From positions 2,170,001-2,234,000 of the forward strand of contig NZ_CP026107.1 in assembly GCF_002902965.1 (NCBI RefSeq): a stretch of DNA of 64,000 nucleotides, in the 5' to 3' direction. Both the position numbers and the translations under genes were made by a program. Positions 26,363-35,061 of this stretch are shown here, piece after piece. A model generated the notes under the pieces. That model did not search any database and was not told where the DNA came from. It worked only from the letters and a program-made list of their open reading frames with translations. How positions within the stretch are numbered: the stretch's first letter is position 1; the number at the start of each line of letters is the position of its first letter. The stretch comes from Paraburkholderia hospita (GTDB taxonomy: Bacteria > Pseudomonadota > Gammaproteobacteria > Burkholderiales > Burkholderiaceae).

Positions 26363-26501
26363 TAAAGTGTCTCCAAAGTTTTTGTATTCGTGTGTATGTG
26401 TTGATTCGGCTTGTCCGCCCGGCATGGCGGCACGCGCGATGCCGGGCGCGGACAAACCCGCCCGCGAAGCCACGGGCGATACTGCTGCGATGAGTTGCGT
26501 A

Positions 26502-27491
26502 TCAGTTCAGGCGCGGCGGCTCGCGGCGAGGCTGTGGCAAGGGCGATCCGAGCCCTGCCTCGAGCGCGAGCGCATACAGGCGCAAGCCGAGCGCGAGATC
26601 CGATACGCCCATGCCCATTGCCTTGAACACCGTGATGTCGTCGGATGCCGTGCGGGCGCGTCCCTCGGCGATCACATCGCATAGGGGCGCCACCTCGTTC
26701 CATGCATCGCGCGCGCCGTACGCACGCACGAACTCGGTCGAAAGGCGTTTCGCCGCGCCGAGATCGTCGACCACGGCGCGCGTGCAGCGGGCGAACACAT
26801 CGTCGGCGAGTTCGATGCGCTCTTCCGTGATTGCGCCTACCGCGTTCACATGCGTTCCATAGGCAAGCGCGGATGCGGGCAGGAACGCTTCCGTGGCGCG
26901 CGTCACGGTCGTGACGATCGGCGCGTCGGCGACGGCGGCTTCCACCGACGGCGCCTCGACGATCTCGATGTCGAACTTCTCGCGCGCCCGCTCGACGAAT
27001 GCACGCCGCTTGTCCGGCGTCGGGCTGTACACGCGCACCAGCTTCAGGCGGCGCACGGCAGCGACGGCAGCGAGTTGCGCGAGCGCCTGCTTGCCCGTGC
27101 CGATCAGCGCGAGCACGTCCGCATCGGGCCGCGCGAGCCACTTCGTCGCCACGCCGGAGATGCCGCCCGTGCGCATCTGGCCGAGCGCGAACGCTTCGAG
27201 AATCGCCTTGAGCTGGCCGTTCGCGCTATCGAAGAGAATCAGCAGCGGACATGCGCCGCCTTCCGTATGTGCCCACGTCTTGGTCCCGACGATGCCGGCA
27301 TCCTGAAACGCCGCGCCGATCGCGTGCAGATTGCTGTGTCCCCACGCGACATGCGTCTTGCCCATGTTGCGCGCCGCGCCGCTCGCCTGTTGGGCGAGGC
27401 CTGCTTCGAGCGCTTCGATGGCACCCGACAGGTTCATCAGCGAGACGATTTGCTGCTCTGAAATCCACACGGGTGTGCTGGCCGCGTTCAT
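26502..27491 (-). CDS. Ornithine cyclodeaminase / mu-crystallin family protein
   Basis: 329 residues. The NAD(P)-binding motif ALIGTGKQALAQLAAV is in the middle, with MRTGGISGVATKWLARP just before it and HVNAVGAITEERIELADDVF after, as in the family. Members include ornithine cyclodeaminase, ketimine reductases and amino-acid dehydrogenases; the typical substrate-binding arginines cannot be assigned safely. Its start overlaps the upstream gene by 4 bases (ATGA), so the two are translationally coupled. In this aromatic cluster it could reduce an imine or oxidise an amino-acid-like side chain, suggesting that the substrate may contain nitrogen. Confidence 0.85.
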   Translation of the reverse strand: MNAASTPVWISEQQIVSLMNLSGAIEALEAGLAQQASGAARNMGKTHVAWGHSNLHAIGAAFQDAGIVGTKTWAHTEGGACPLLILFDSANGQLKAILEAFALGQMRTGGISGVATKWLARPDADVLALIGTGKQALAQLAAVAAVRRLKLVRVYSPTPDKRRAFVERAREKFDIEIVEAPSVEAAVADAPIVTTVTRATEAFLPASALAYGTHVNAVGAITEERIELADDVFARCTRAVVDDLGAAKRLSTEFVRAYGARDAWNEVAPLCDVIAEGRARTASDDITVFKAMGMGVSDLALGLRLYALALEAGLGSPLPQPRREPPRLN

Positions 27492-28042
27492 TGCTCATCC
27501 TCGAAAATCGACGCTACGGGCGGTTCGAGCCGCAGCGTGTTGACGGCGATCGCATGCGTAACGTAGCGGCCGATCAGCATCACGAAGGCCATTGCTTCAG
27601 CGGGCGTCACGAGGCTCGCAAACGCGTCGAACTCTGCCTGCGCTTCGAGGCCGCGCGTACGCAATGCCTTCAGCGCATAGGCTTGCGCTGCTTTCTCGAC
27701 GTCGCTCAAGTCCGTCGCGGCAGCAGGATCGAGCCGGTTGACCTGCGCGATCCAGGCGCGCGGAAAGCCGAGCTTCACGCTCAGGCGTTCATGCTGGTGA
27801 CGCTCGTAACGGTTCTCCATGTAACTCGCCACCGTCAGCGCGCCGAGTTCCGTGAGACGGTCGGGCAACGCCTGCTTCAGCGCGTCGGTGAAATGCATGA
27901 ACTGCAAGAGCACGTCGGGCGCATGGCCCGCGCACTTGAACAGCTCGCCGAGATAGCGCAAGCGCTCGACGCGCGGCGTCAGATAGTCGGCCAGATCGGC
28001 CCGCATGTCGGCCATCTCCAGCCGTGGAATCCTGTCGCTCAT
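27488..28042 (-). CDS. Carboxymuconolactone decarboxylase family protein
   Basis: 184 residues, mostly helical, with the CMD/AhpD-type core LTELGALTVASYMENRYERHQHERLSV. In AhpD this helix carries a CxxC pair; here no cysteines are present, which argues for the decarboxylase-like rather than peroxidase branch. The E-x(6)-H spacing (ENRYERHQH) resembles the catalytic region of the family. It probably processes a ring-cleavage lactone or acid. The gene overlaps the OCD-like gene by 4 bases and follows the DapA-like gene by 41 bases. Confidence 0.8.
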   Translation of the reverse strand: MSDRIPRLEMADMRADLADYLTPRVERLRYLGELFKCAGHAPDVLLQFMHFTDALKQALPDRLTELGALTVASYMENRYERHQHERLSVKLGFPRAWIAQVNRLDPAAATDLSDVEKAAQAYALKALRTRGLEAQAEFDAFASLVTPAEAMAFVMLIGRYVTHAIAVNTLRLEPPVASIFEDEQ

Positions 28043-28083
28043 CAGGGTCTCCGTTTCGTTGTCGTTCGGATCGTCGCGGGCGC

Positions 28084-28977
28084 TCAGAGCAGACCAGCGC
28101 GATCGAGCACGCCATCGAGCCGCGCTTCGAGTTCACGCGTAGCAGGCATCATCGGCAAGCGATGTTCGTTCGCGGGAATCTGGCCCATGCGCTTCATCAT
28201 GTATTTGATGGGGATCGGATTCGTGTCGTAGAACACGGACTGATTCAGTTCGAACAGCGCGAAATGCAGCTTGCGCGCCGCCGCGTAGTCTTCGCGTTCG
28301 ACGGCCTCGACCAGATCGGCGACCTTGCGCGGCGCCAGATTGCCGACCGCGTTCATCAGCCCGCAGGCGCCGACTGCGAGCATCGGATAGCTCAACTCTT
28401 CGAGACCGACGAACACGCGCCACTCGGGCCCGAACGCATCGAGCATGTGCGTGACGAAGGCCATGTCGTTGACCGCGTGCTTCATGCCTACGAGGTTCGG
28501 CGCGCGCTCGCGGATCGACTTGACGGTGGCGAGGTCCATGCTGACTGCCGCACGCCCCGGAATGTGATAGATCAGCAGCGGCCGATCGGTGCGCGCGGCG
28601 ATGTCCGCGTAGTACTCGACCAGTCCGCGCTGCGGCGGACGGATGTAGTAAGGCGTGACGACCAGCATCGCATCGACGCCGGCCTTGTCGGCGTGCTGCG
28701 TCAGTTCGACCGTCTCCGCGTGCGATTGCGAGCCTGTCGCGGCCAGCACGGGAACACGTCCGGCCGCTGCCTCGACGGCCACGTCGACGAGGCGGTTGCG
28801 CTCGGCCACGGTGAGCAGGCTCGGCTCGGCCGTCGTGCCGTTCACGAGCACGCCGTGGCCGCCATTGACGATCTGCCAGTCGACGAGCCGTGCATACGTT
28901 TCGTAATCGACGGCCTGGTTGCGGAAAGGCGTAACGATCGGGGTAATCGAACCCTTCAGCCAGGAGATATCGCGCAT
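28084..28977 (-). CDS. Dihydrodipicolinate synthase (DapA) family lyase/aldolase
   Basis: 297 residues from ATG 28977, with AGGAA upstream. A TIM barrel with the Schiff-base Lys166 in VGMKHAVND, Tyr137 in LIYHIPGR (family consensus YNVPGR) and Thr48-Thr49 in GTTAE. DapA itself would be redundant; relatives cleave or hydrate pyruvate-containing intermediates, including hydratase-aldolases of aromatic degradation. Located between a ring-cleavage-type dioxygenase and a carboxymuconolactone-decarboxylase-like gene, it most likely splits off pyruvate or a similar keto acid from a ring-fission product. The exact reaction is not known. Confidence 0.88.
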   Translation of the reverse strand: MRDISWLKGSITPIVTPFRNQAVDYETYARLVDWQIVNGGHGVLVNGTTAEPSLLTVAERNRLVDVAVEAAAGRVPVLAATGSQSHAETVELTQHADKAGVDAMLVVTPYYIRPPQRGLVEYYADIAARTDRPLLIYHIPGRAAVSMDLATVKSIRERAPNLVGMKHAVNDMAFVTHMLDAFGPEWRVFVGLEELSYPMLAVGACGLMNAVGNLAPRKVADLVEAVEREDYAAARKLHFALFELNQSVFYDTNPIPIKYMMKRMGQIPANEHRLPMMPATRELEARLDGVLDRAGLL

Positions 28978-29005
28978 GATCTGGATTCCTTGTCGATGAA
29001 GCGGC

Positions 29006-30133
29006 TTATGCGGCCGTGGCGGCATTCGTGCGATTGGTCGAAAAACCGGTCTGCGTGCCAAGCAGCGCAGGCGGCTCCTTCATGCTCTCCTGCCACAGCA
29101 GCGACTGCATGTAGATGTTGAGCGGCTGGTCCTGGACGGTCAGCTCGTACACGTAGTCGTCGTAGGACGCGTGGTTGTGTACGGCCCAGCCGGGCGCCGA
29201 CAGCATCAGATCGCCGGCCTTCCACTCGTAGCGGTTGCCCGCCACCATGCTGTAGCCCGAGCCCGAAAAGTAGTAGTTGATGGCCGCGGATACGTGGCGA
29301 TGCGGACGGTCGACGATCTTCGGCGGACGGATCGTCATCGTCGCGAAGAAGTTCGGCGTGATGCCGTTGGTGCGGCCCGTCACCGGGTTGTACATCATGT
29401 ACAGACGGCGGCCGACGTAGTCGCTGCCCAGCGCCTCAAGCTTGTCGAGTTCGGCCTTCACCTGTTGCCACGAAAAATGCAGCGGACGCGATTCGACCAC
29501 CTGCGGATTGATCAGCGTTTCGTACGGCATCAGCAGACCGCCGTCTTCGCCGATCGGGAACGTGCCGAACGGGCTGCGTCGCTTCGGATCGTCGCTCGCG
29601 TGCGCGGTGAGCGTTTGCGTCGGCACTTCCAGTTCGACGCCGAACTCGGGCACATACACTTCCATGTGCTGCAGCAGCGGCGCATTCGAGTAGACGAGCC
29701 GCACCTGAATGTCGTCGGTGTCGTTCGTATGCGCGAAGGCGACGAAGGCGGGGTGATTCCACACGTCGTATTGACGGAATGCGATGGTGCGGCCCGCGAC
29801 GCGCGTCGAACCGCCGCCGCGGATGCAGAAGTTCACCTCGGTCGCGTTGTGGCGCATCGGCTCCGTCGATTCGCCAGGCAACAGGACTTGCAGCGACACC
29901 TGAATGCCGGGCGCAAGTCCGGGCGAGCCAGCGCGCGCGGACGGATGAACGATCAACGATTGGCGGCGGCCGTCTGCGGGCCTCGGCAGCGCGGCAAGGC
30001 GCTCCACTTCCGCGTCGATCTGTTCGCGGCTCACGATCACGGGCGCCCAGTAGTGATTGTCGCGGGGACGCTGGCCCGTCTGATCGACGAAGCTCGCTTG
30101 CGCCGGCCCGAATTCGCGTCTCAGGTCATGCAT
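29006..30133 (-). CDS. Bicupin dioxygenase, gentisate 1,2-dioxygenase-like
   Basis: 375 residues, two cupin domains (about 70-170 and 265-350), the layout and size of gentisate or salicylate 1,2-dioxygenases. The second cupin has a full H-x-H...H ligand set (RPHRHVSAAINYYF and GWAVHNHASYDD). In the first, the H-x-H pair is reduced to a single His (MRHNATEVNF), with another at WNHPAF. In known gentisate dioxygenases the iron is in the N-terminal cupin, so the site may have moved. Likely opens a hydroxylated aromatic ring with O2. First gene of the minus-strand catabolic cluster, directly downstream of the divergent control region. Confidence 0.82.
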   Translation of the reverse strand: MHDLRREFGPAQASFVDQTGQRPRDNHYWAPVIVSREQIDAEVERLAALPRPADGRRQSLIVHPSARAGSPGLAPGIQVSLQVLLPGESTEPMRHNATEVNFCIRGGGSTRVAGRTIAFRQYDVWNHPAFVAFAHTNDTDDIQVRLVYSNAPLLQHMEVYVPEFGVELEVPTQTLTAHASDDPKRRSPFGTFPIGEDGGLLMPYETLINPQVVESRPLHFSWQQVKAELDKLEALGSDYVGRRLYMMYNPVTGRTNGITPNFFATMTIRPPKIVDRPHRHVSAAINYYFSGSGYSMVAGNRYEWKAGDLMLSAPGWAVHNHASYDDYVYELTVQDQPLNIYMQSLLWQESMKEPPALLGTQTGFSTNRTNAATAA

Positions 30134-30234
30134 CGGAAAGTCTCCTCAAGGCACCCGCCCGAAGCGGTTCGCGGCGCGGTGCAAAAAATGGAATCGAGGA
30201 CTGAAAATTACTCGCCGGCGCTCTGTCGATCAAG

Positions 30235-30374
30235 ATTGATATTTCAAATCAATATAAACATTCGAAGTGTTCGGCGCCGCGACGCAAAATCACCGCAACT
30301 CATTATCCATAGCCTTTCTGCTAGACTGCAGATTGTTCAGGCGCCACGCCTTTTTTGGTTGATTTATATTGATT
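30235..30374. promoter_or_regulatory. Divergent control region with repeated ATTGAT-type inverted repeats
   Basis: ATTGAT(30235-30240)-7 bases-ATCAAT(30248-30253) forms an inverted repeat. AATCAATATAAA at 30247-30258 is repeated as its exact complement TTTATATTGATT at 30363-30374, close to the regulator start at 30386. A further ATTGAT follows in front of the start. The region is AT-rich against a GC-rich background. The repeats are good candidates for sites of the adjacent HTH protein, controlling both directions. Confidence 0.65.
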
Positions 30375-30385
30375 AGATTGATTTC

Positions 30386-31639
30386 ATGACGACCCGAGAT
30401 CTGATGACGCGCGAAGAGGTACTGGCCCGGCTCAACATCAAGCCGGCCACCCTCTACTCGTACGTAAGCCGCGGCCTGATCGGCACGGCGCCGCATGACG
30501 ACGGCCGGCGCAGTTTGTACGTGCGCGCCGACGTCGAACGGGTGGGCAGCCGCAAGCGGGGGCGCATGCCGAAAGCAGCATCGGCTGAATCGACGATGCG
30601 TTGGGGCGAGCCCGTGCTCGCCTCCGCGATCACGCACATCACGCCGCAAGGTCCGCTGTACCGCAACCGGTCGGCCGTCGAGATGGCGAAGGCAGGCTCG
30701 TCGTTCGAATCGGTTTCGCAACTGCTGATGACGGGCGTCTGGCAGGACGGCGTCACCGCGTGGGGCGCGCTCGACACGCCGCAAGCCGTGCTGCCGCTAT
30801 TCGATGCATACGCGGGCAAGCTGGACGGCGGCGATATCGCCAACCTGCTCGGCATGGTGCCGCTCGCGCTCGGCATGCAGGGGCGCGGCGCGGCGGAGAT
30901 TTCCGACGGCAGCGCGGTGCAGGCCGCGCGCCTCATCATGCAGACGATGGCGGGATGTCTTGGATTCCTGAGCAAAGAGCGCGCGTTCGTGATGCGCGAG
31001 CGCGGCGAGAGCCTCGCGGCCTATCTGCTACGCGCGGCGGGCGGCACGTGTACGCCTGATGCCGTCTTTGCCGTCAACGGCGCGCTAACCGTACTCGCCG
31101 ACAACGAACTGGCGCCCGCCACCTTCGCCGCGCGAGTCGCGGCGTCGACGAATGCGGACCTCTACAACTGCGTCGCGGCGGCGATCGGCTCGCACGTCGG
31201 CTTTTCGACGGGCACGGCGACGGAGAAAGTCGAAACGCTGCTGTTGCGTGACGTCGCCAATCCGGATACGGCACCGCGCCTGCAGATGGTTCGCGAGGTC
31301 GGTGCGAGTCTGTTCGGTTTCAACCATCCGCTGTATCCGGAAGGCGACGTACGCGCCAATCTGATTCTCGAACAGGTGCGCGCGCTGCAGTATGCGACGC
31401 CGGAGACGGTCCCGACACTCGAATTTCTCACGCTCGCCAGAGACAAGCTCTCGATGCATCCCGGCGTGGCGATTGCGCTCGTCGTGCTTGCACGTGCGCT
31501 CGGCTTGCCGGATGGCACGGCTACGGCCTTATGGATCATCAGCCGCACAGCGGGTTGGGTGGCGCATGTGCTGGAGCAGCGCGCGCAGGCTTTTCTGCTG
31601 CGGCCGCGGGCCAAGTACATTGCGGCTTTGCGGATGTAG
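30386..31639 (+). CDS. HTH-citrate synthase fusion protein, probable regulator
   Basis: 417 residues. Residues 1-60 form an HTH of the MerR/excisionase type (MTREEVLARLNIKPATLYSYVSRGLI). Residues 75-410 have the citrate synthase fold: PLYRNRSAVEMA, NGALTVLADNE, GFNHPLYPEGDVRA, SRTAGWVAHVLEQ. Compared with E. coli GltA, the catalytic His264 position is Thr275 (GFSTGTATE), Asp362 is Ala362 (HPGVAIALV), while the His305 equivalent is kept as His314. The HADHE substrate-binding motif is LADNE. Catalysis is therefore unlikely; an acyl-CoA or oxo-acid sensor that binds DNA is more plausible. Divergent from the eight-gene aromatic cluster. Confidence 0.85.
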   Translation: MTTRDLMTREEVLARLNIKPATLYSYVSRGLIGTAPHDDGRRSLYVRADVERVGSRKRGRMPKAASAESTMRWGEPVLASAITHITPQGPLYRNRSAVEMAKAGSSFESVSQLLMTGVWQDGVTAWGALDTPQAVLPLFDAYAGKLDGGDIANLLGMVPLALGMQGRGAAEISDGSAVQAARLIMQTMAGCLGFLSKERAFVMRERGESLAAYLLRAAGGTCTPDAVFAVNGALTVLADNELAPATFAARVAASTNADLYNCVAAAIGSHVGFSTGTATEKVETLLLRDVANPDTAPRLQMVREVGASLFGFNHPLYPEGDVRANLILEQVRALQYATPETVPTLEFLTLARDKLSMHPGVAIALVVLARALGLPDGTATALWIISRTAGWVAHVLEQRAQAFLLRPRAKYIAALRM

Positions 31640-31675
31640 CGCCTATAGCGCCTGTAGCGTTGAACCCGCGACGGC

Positions 31676-32584
31676 TCAAACGGATAAGCCCGAAGCCGTG
31701 TCTCGCGCCATTTCGGCGAGTAGCCATGTGCGAAATGCCGTAACACGCGCAAGGGACTCCTCGCCCGCCGGATAAACGAGGTAATACGAACCCTGCCCTT
31801 TCGCGGTCTGCGGCAAGGCCTGCACGAGACGGCCCGACGACAGCTCGGTCCGCACCATCGCCGGGTCCACGACGGCCACACCCAGGCTTTCGCAGGCGGC
31901 CTGGATCACCATGTTGCGCGATGCGAGCAGCAACTGGCGTCCACCCGGCGGCAATGTGTCTTGCGCGGCATCGGCCCATAAAGCCCAATCGTCTGGCCGC
32001 GTTTTCGCCGAGAGCAGCGTGAAGCGCGCGAGATCGGCGACGCTCGACAGCGGCCCGTTCGCCGACAACGTTTCAGGCGAACACACGACGATCAGTGACT
32101 CCTCGCGCAGGAAGTCGCAATGCACGCCGGGCCAGTGACCGTCGCCGTAGGCGATCGCGCAATCGAGCGCCTCGCGTTCCAGATCCACCTGGGAAATCGA
32201 TACGCGAATCTCGACATTGGCGAACTGTTCCTGCACGGCCGTGAGCCGCGGCAGGAGCCAGTGCATCGCGAACGTCGGCAGCGAGTTCACGACGAGCGGC
32301 GCCGAGCGCTCGTTTGCTGCTACGCGCTGCCACGCCGACCATAGCCGTTGCAGACATTGATCGACTTCGCCGTGTAGCAGTCGCCCCGCTTCCGTGAACG
32401 CGAGTCCACGGCCAGTGCGTGTGAATAGCCGCGTGCCGAGCCGCTCTTCGAGCACGCCAAGCTGATAGCTGAGCGCCGATGGGCTCAGATGCAGTTCGCG
32501 TGCCGCATGCACGAGGTTCAGATGGTGGCCGATCACCTGGAAGCTGCGCAGATGATTGATCGATGGCAGCGCTTGTGTGCTCAA
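31676..32584 (-). CDS. LysR family transcriptional regulator (GcvA-like)
   Basis: 302 residues. The winged HTH occupies residues 9-66 (NHLRSFQVIGHHLNLVHAARELHLSPSALSYQLGVLEERLG), followed by the usual periplasmic-binding-like effector domain. It is convergent with the citrate-synthase-like gene and lies on the same strand as, and downstream of, the Rieske oxygenase operon, 75 bases after the reductase gene ends. It is a candidate regulator of that operon or part of its transcript. Confidence 0.9.
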   Translation of the reverse strand: MSTQALPSINHLRSFQVIGHHLNLVHAARELHLSPSALSYQLGVLEERLGTRLFTRTGRGLAFTEAGRLLHGEVDQCLQRLWSAWQRVAANERSAPLVVNSLPTFAMHWLLPRLTAVQEQFANVEIRVSISQVDLEREALDCAIAYGDGHWPGVHCDFLREESLIVVCSPETLSANGPLSSVADLARFTLLSAKTRPDDWALWADAAQDTLPPGGRQLLLASRNMVIQAACESLGVAVVDPAMVRTELSSGRLVQALPQTAKGQGSYYLVYPAGEESLARVTAFRTWLLAEMARDTASGLSV

Positions 32585-32659
32585 GGGGAAAGGCTCCGTC
32601 GATGGACGTAACCCATCGTACCCAGCCGCGCCGCGCGTCGCAATCCGGGATTGCCGCGA

Positions 32660-33619
32660 TCAAAGATCGAGGACCAGTTCGTCTGTGCGCGAGCGCGAGC
32701 AGCAAGGCAGGAACTGGTCGTTGCGGGCGCGCTCGTCGTCGGTCAGATACAGATCGCGATGTTCGGGATCGCCCGCCAGCACGCGCGTCAGACACGTGCC
32801 ACATACACCCTGCTCGCACGATGTCTCGATGCGCACGCCCTGCGCGGCCAGCGCTTGCACCACCGTTTCCTGTTCGCTCACGCGCACCACCTTGCCGCTG
32901 CGCGCCAGCCGTACGCTGAATGCGTGTGCCGTGGGCGCGTTACCGCAGGTGTCGGCCGTGGGCGCACTGAAGTACTCGCGATGCAATTGGCTGTCCGTCC
33001 AGCCAGCCTGCTTCGCGGCATCGAATGCGTGATCCATGAAGCCAGACGGGCCGCACACATAAAGATGCGAACCGGGCGACGGATCGCGCACGATGCGCGC
33101 AACGTCGATTCGCGCATCGGCGGGTGCGTCGTCGGTGTAGAGCGTGCAGCGCCCTTTCAGATGCGGTGCATCGAGCCGGTCGAGAAAGGCCGCGCGCTCG
33201 CGATTGCGCACGCAATAGTGCAACTCGAACGAGGCCTGCGTCTGCGCAAGCCGCTCGGCCATGCTCAGCAGCGGCGTAATCCCGATGCCGCCCGCGAGCA
33301 GCACCGAATGCCGGGCGTCCTTCGCAAGCGGAAAATGATTGCGCGGCCCTTCGATACGCAACATGTCTCCCACCTGCAATGCGTGCATCGCGCGGGAACC
33401 GCCACGCGATGCAGCGGCGTTTTGCACCGCGATCACGTAAGCGTCGCTTTGTTGTGGACGTCCGCATAGCGAGTACTGTCGAACGAGGCCCGTCGGCAGA
33501 TGCACGTCGATGTGCGCGCCCGGCGTGTATTGCGGCAGCGGCGTGCCGTCGAGCGGCGCGAGTTCGAACATGCGGATGCCGTCCGCGACCTCTTCGATCC
33601 TTTTGATGCCTGTTTTCAT
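32660..33619 (-). CDS. Oxygenase reductase component, VanB/phthalate dioxygenase reductase type
   Basis: 319 residues in three domains: an FMN-binding barrel (RQYSLCGRP), an NAD-binding domain (LAGGIGITPLLSM and YVCGPSGFMDHAF), and a C-terminal plant-type [2Fe-2S] ferredoxin (SCEQGVCGTCLTRVL...PCCS). It carries electrons from NADH to a Rieske oxygenase. The partner is very probably the product of the gene at 35062-36111, separated from it by the MFS transporter gene in the same operon. Confidence 0.92.
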   Translation of the reverse strand: MKTGIKRIEEVADGIRMFELAPLDGTPLPQYTPGAHIDVHLPTGLVRQYSLCGRPQQSDAYVIAVQNAAASRGGSRAMHALQVGDMLRIEGPRNHFPLAKDARHSVLLAGGIGITPLLSMAERLAQTQASFELHYCVRNRERAAFLDRLDAPHLKGRCTLYTDDAPADARIDVARIVRDPSPGSHLYVCGPSGFMDHAFDAAKQAGWTDSQLHREYFSAPTADTCGNAPTAHAFSVRLARSGKVVRVSEQETVVQALAAQGVRIETSCEQGVCGTCLTRVLAGDPEHRDLYLTDDERARNDQFLPCCSRSRTDELVLDL

Positions 33620-33640
33620 AGGGGATTCGGGTTGATGTCG

Positions 33641-35002
33641 TCAGGCGCTCTGGCTCACGCTTGCCACCGCATAGCGGCGCGACAGTCTCACGAGCAGCAT
33701 CAGCAGCACGCCGATGGCAGGCAGCAGCGCGACGGCAAAGAGAATCGTGTCCGGCTTCCAGCCGTTCGCGAGCACCGCACCCACCAGCATCGGCGAGCCG
33801 ATCTTGCCGATCTGTCCCGCCGCGCCGCCGAGGCCAAGCGCTGTGGAACGCACACGCGTCGGAAAGATGAGCGCGAACAGCGCGAGCGGCGCGGACTGTC
33901 CGATACCGCCCGTGAAGCCGATCACAAAACCGCTTGGTAGCAGCGCGGCGAAGCGCGTGACCTCGAATGCGACGACCACAGTCGTCACCGCGAGCACGAG
34001 CAGCGCAGGCAACAGCGAACGTGTCGGCCCGAAGCGGCTCACCAGGTATCCTGCAAACCCGAGTCCGAGCATCGAACCGATATCGAGGCTCGCGAGCACA
34101 TACGAGGTGTGCAGTACCGAGATGCCCGCCGTCTGCAGGAGCGGCGTGAGCCATACGGTCATCACCTTGATGGTCGCGTAACTCAGCATCAGGATGCCGA
34201 GCAGCAGCAACGTGATACCCGCGCGGCCTTCGCTGAATATCTCCCGCACAGGCACACCCTTGCGCGCCGCTTGCGTGGCACCCTCCGCCGCGTTCAGCCG
34301 CAACTGCTCGACGTCGATGGTCTCGTTCGGGAAGAGCCGCGCGAACACGGCGCGCAGCTTGTGCGTCTTGCCGCGCGAGATCAGGAAATGCGGCGACTCC
34401 GGCAGCCACGCGACGATTGCAAGCGCAGCTGCGATCGACAGCGCGCCGCCCACCACATACACCGCGCGCCACCCGAAGTTCGCGAGTACATAGCCGTTGA
34501 CGACCGCGCCCACTGCCGCGCCGAGCGAATAGTTGGCGAACAGCACCGCGACCGCGAGACCTCTGGAGCGGCTATGCACGTATTCCGCACCGAGCGCGAG
34601 CACACAGGGAAAGATGCCGCCGAGGCCAATGCCCCCGAGAAAGCGCACGATCAGCAGTTGCGTGTAGTTCTGCACGGACGCCGTTCCAAGCGTAAGTGCA
34701 CCGATCAGCAACGCAGCGGCGATCACGAGTGGCCGGCGGCCGACGCGGTCGGCGAGATAGCCGAACACAAAGGTGCCGATCAGGCCGCCCAGTTGCAGCA
34801 CCGAGAACACCACGCCGAAACTCGCGAGCGGCACGTCGAGCGCATGGGCCATCGCTTTCGTGGCGACGCTGATGGACTGGGTGTCGAGACCATCGAGGAA
34901 GATGACTGATCCGCATAACACGAGGATCAGTCGCTGATAGGCCGAGAGCGGCCGGCTGTCGATCAGCGCGGCGGCAGCGCCAGGCGTTGCGGTCGATTGC
35001 AT
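33641..35002 (-). CDS. MFS transporter, AAHS-type aromatic acid importer
   Basis: 453 residues, twelve membrane segments. Helix 1 holds VIFLDGLDTQSISVA, the DGxD motif of aromatic acid symporters, followed by the loop YLADRVGRRPLVI. It sits between the Rieske oxygenase and its reductase, 21 bases upstream of the latter, so transport and demethylation or hydroxylation of the same aromatic acid are likely coupled. It is a different paralogue from the transporter at 23925. Confidence 0.9.
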   Translation of the reverse strand: MQSTATPGAAAALIDSRPLSAYQRLILVLCGSVIFLDGLDTQSISVATKAMAHALDVPLASFGVVFSVLQLGGLIGTFVFGYLADRVGRRPLVIAAALLIGALTLGTASVQNYTQLLIVRFLGGIGLGGIFPCVLALGAEYVHSRSRGLAVAVLFANYSLGAAVGAVVNGYVLANFGWRAVYVVGGALSIAAALAIVAWLPESPHFLISRGKTHKLRAVFARLFPNETIDVEQLRLNAAEGATQAARKGVPVREIFSEGRAGITLLLLGILMLSYATIKVMTVWLTPLLQTAGISVLHTSYVLASLDIGSMLGLGFAGYLVSRFGPTRSLLPALLVLAVTTVVVAFEVTRFAALLPSGFVIGFTGGIGQSAPLALFALIFPTRVRSTALGLGGAAGQIGKIGSPMLVGAVLANGWKPDTILFAVALLPAIGVLLMLLVRLSRRYAVASVSQSA

Positions 35003-35061
35003 GTCTGTCTCCTGAAGCGGGCGCTATGCGTCCCGCCTTTTTTTCTGGTTTCTTGCGTCGT

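Noticed and set aside
32940..34472. 510-codon minus frame across the transporter and reductase genes
   Set aside because: Composition is Arg/Ala/His-rich; the real genes in the other minus frame have clear domains.
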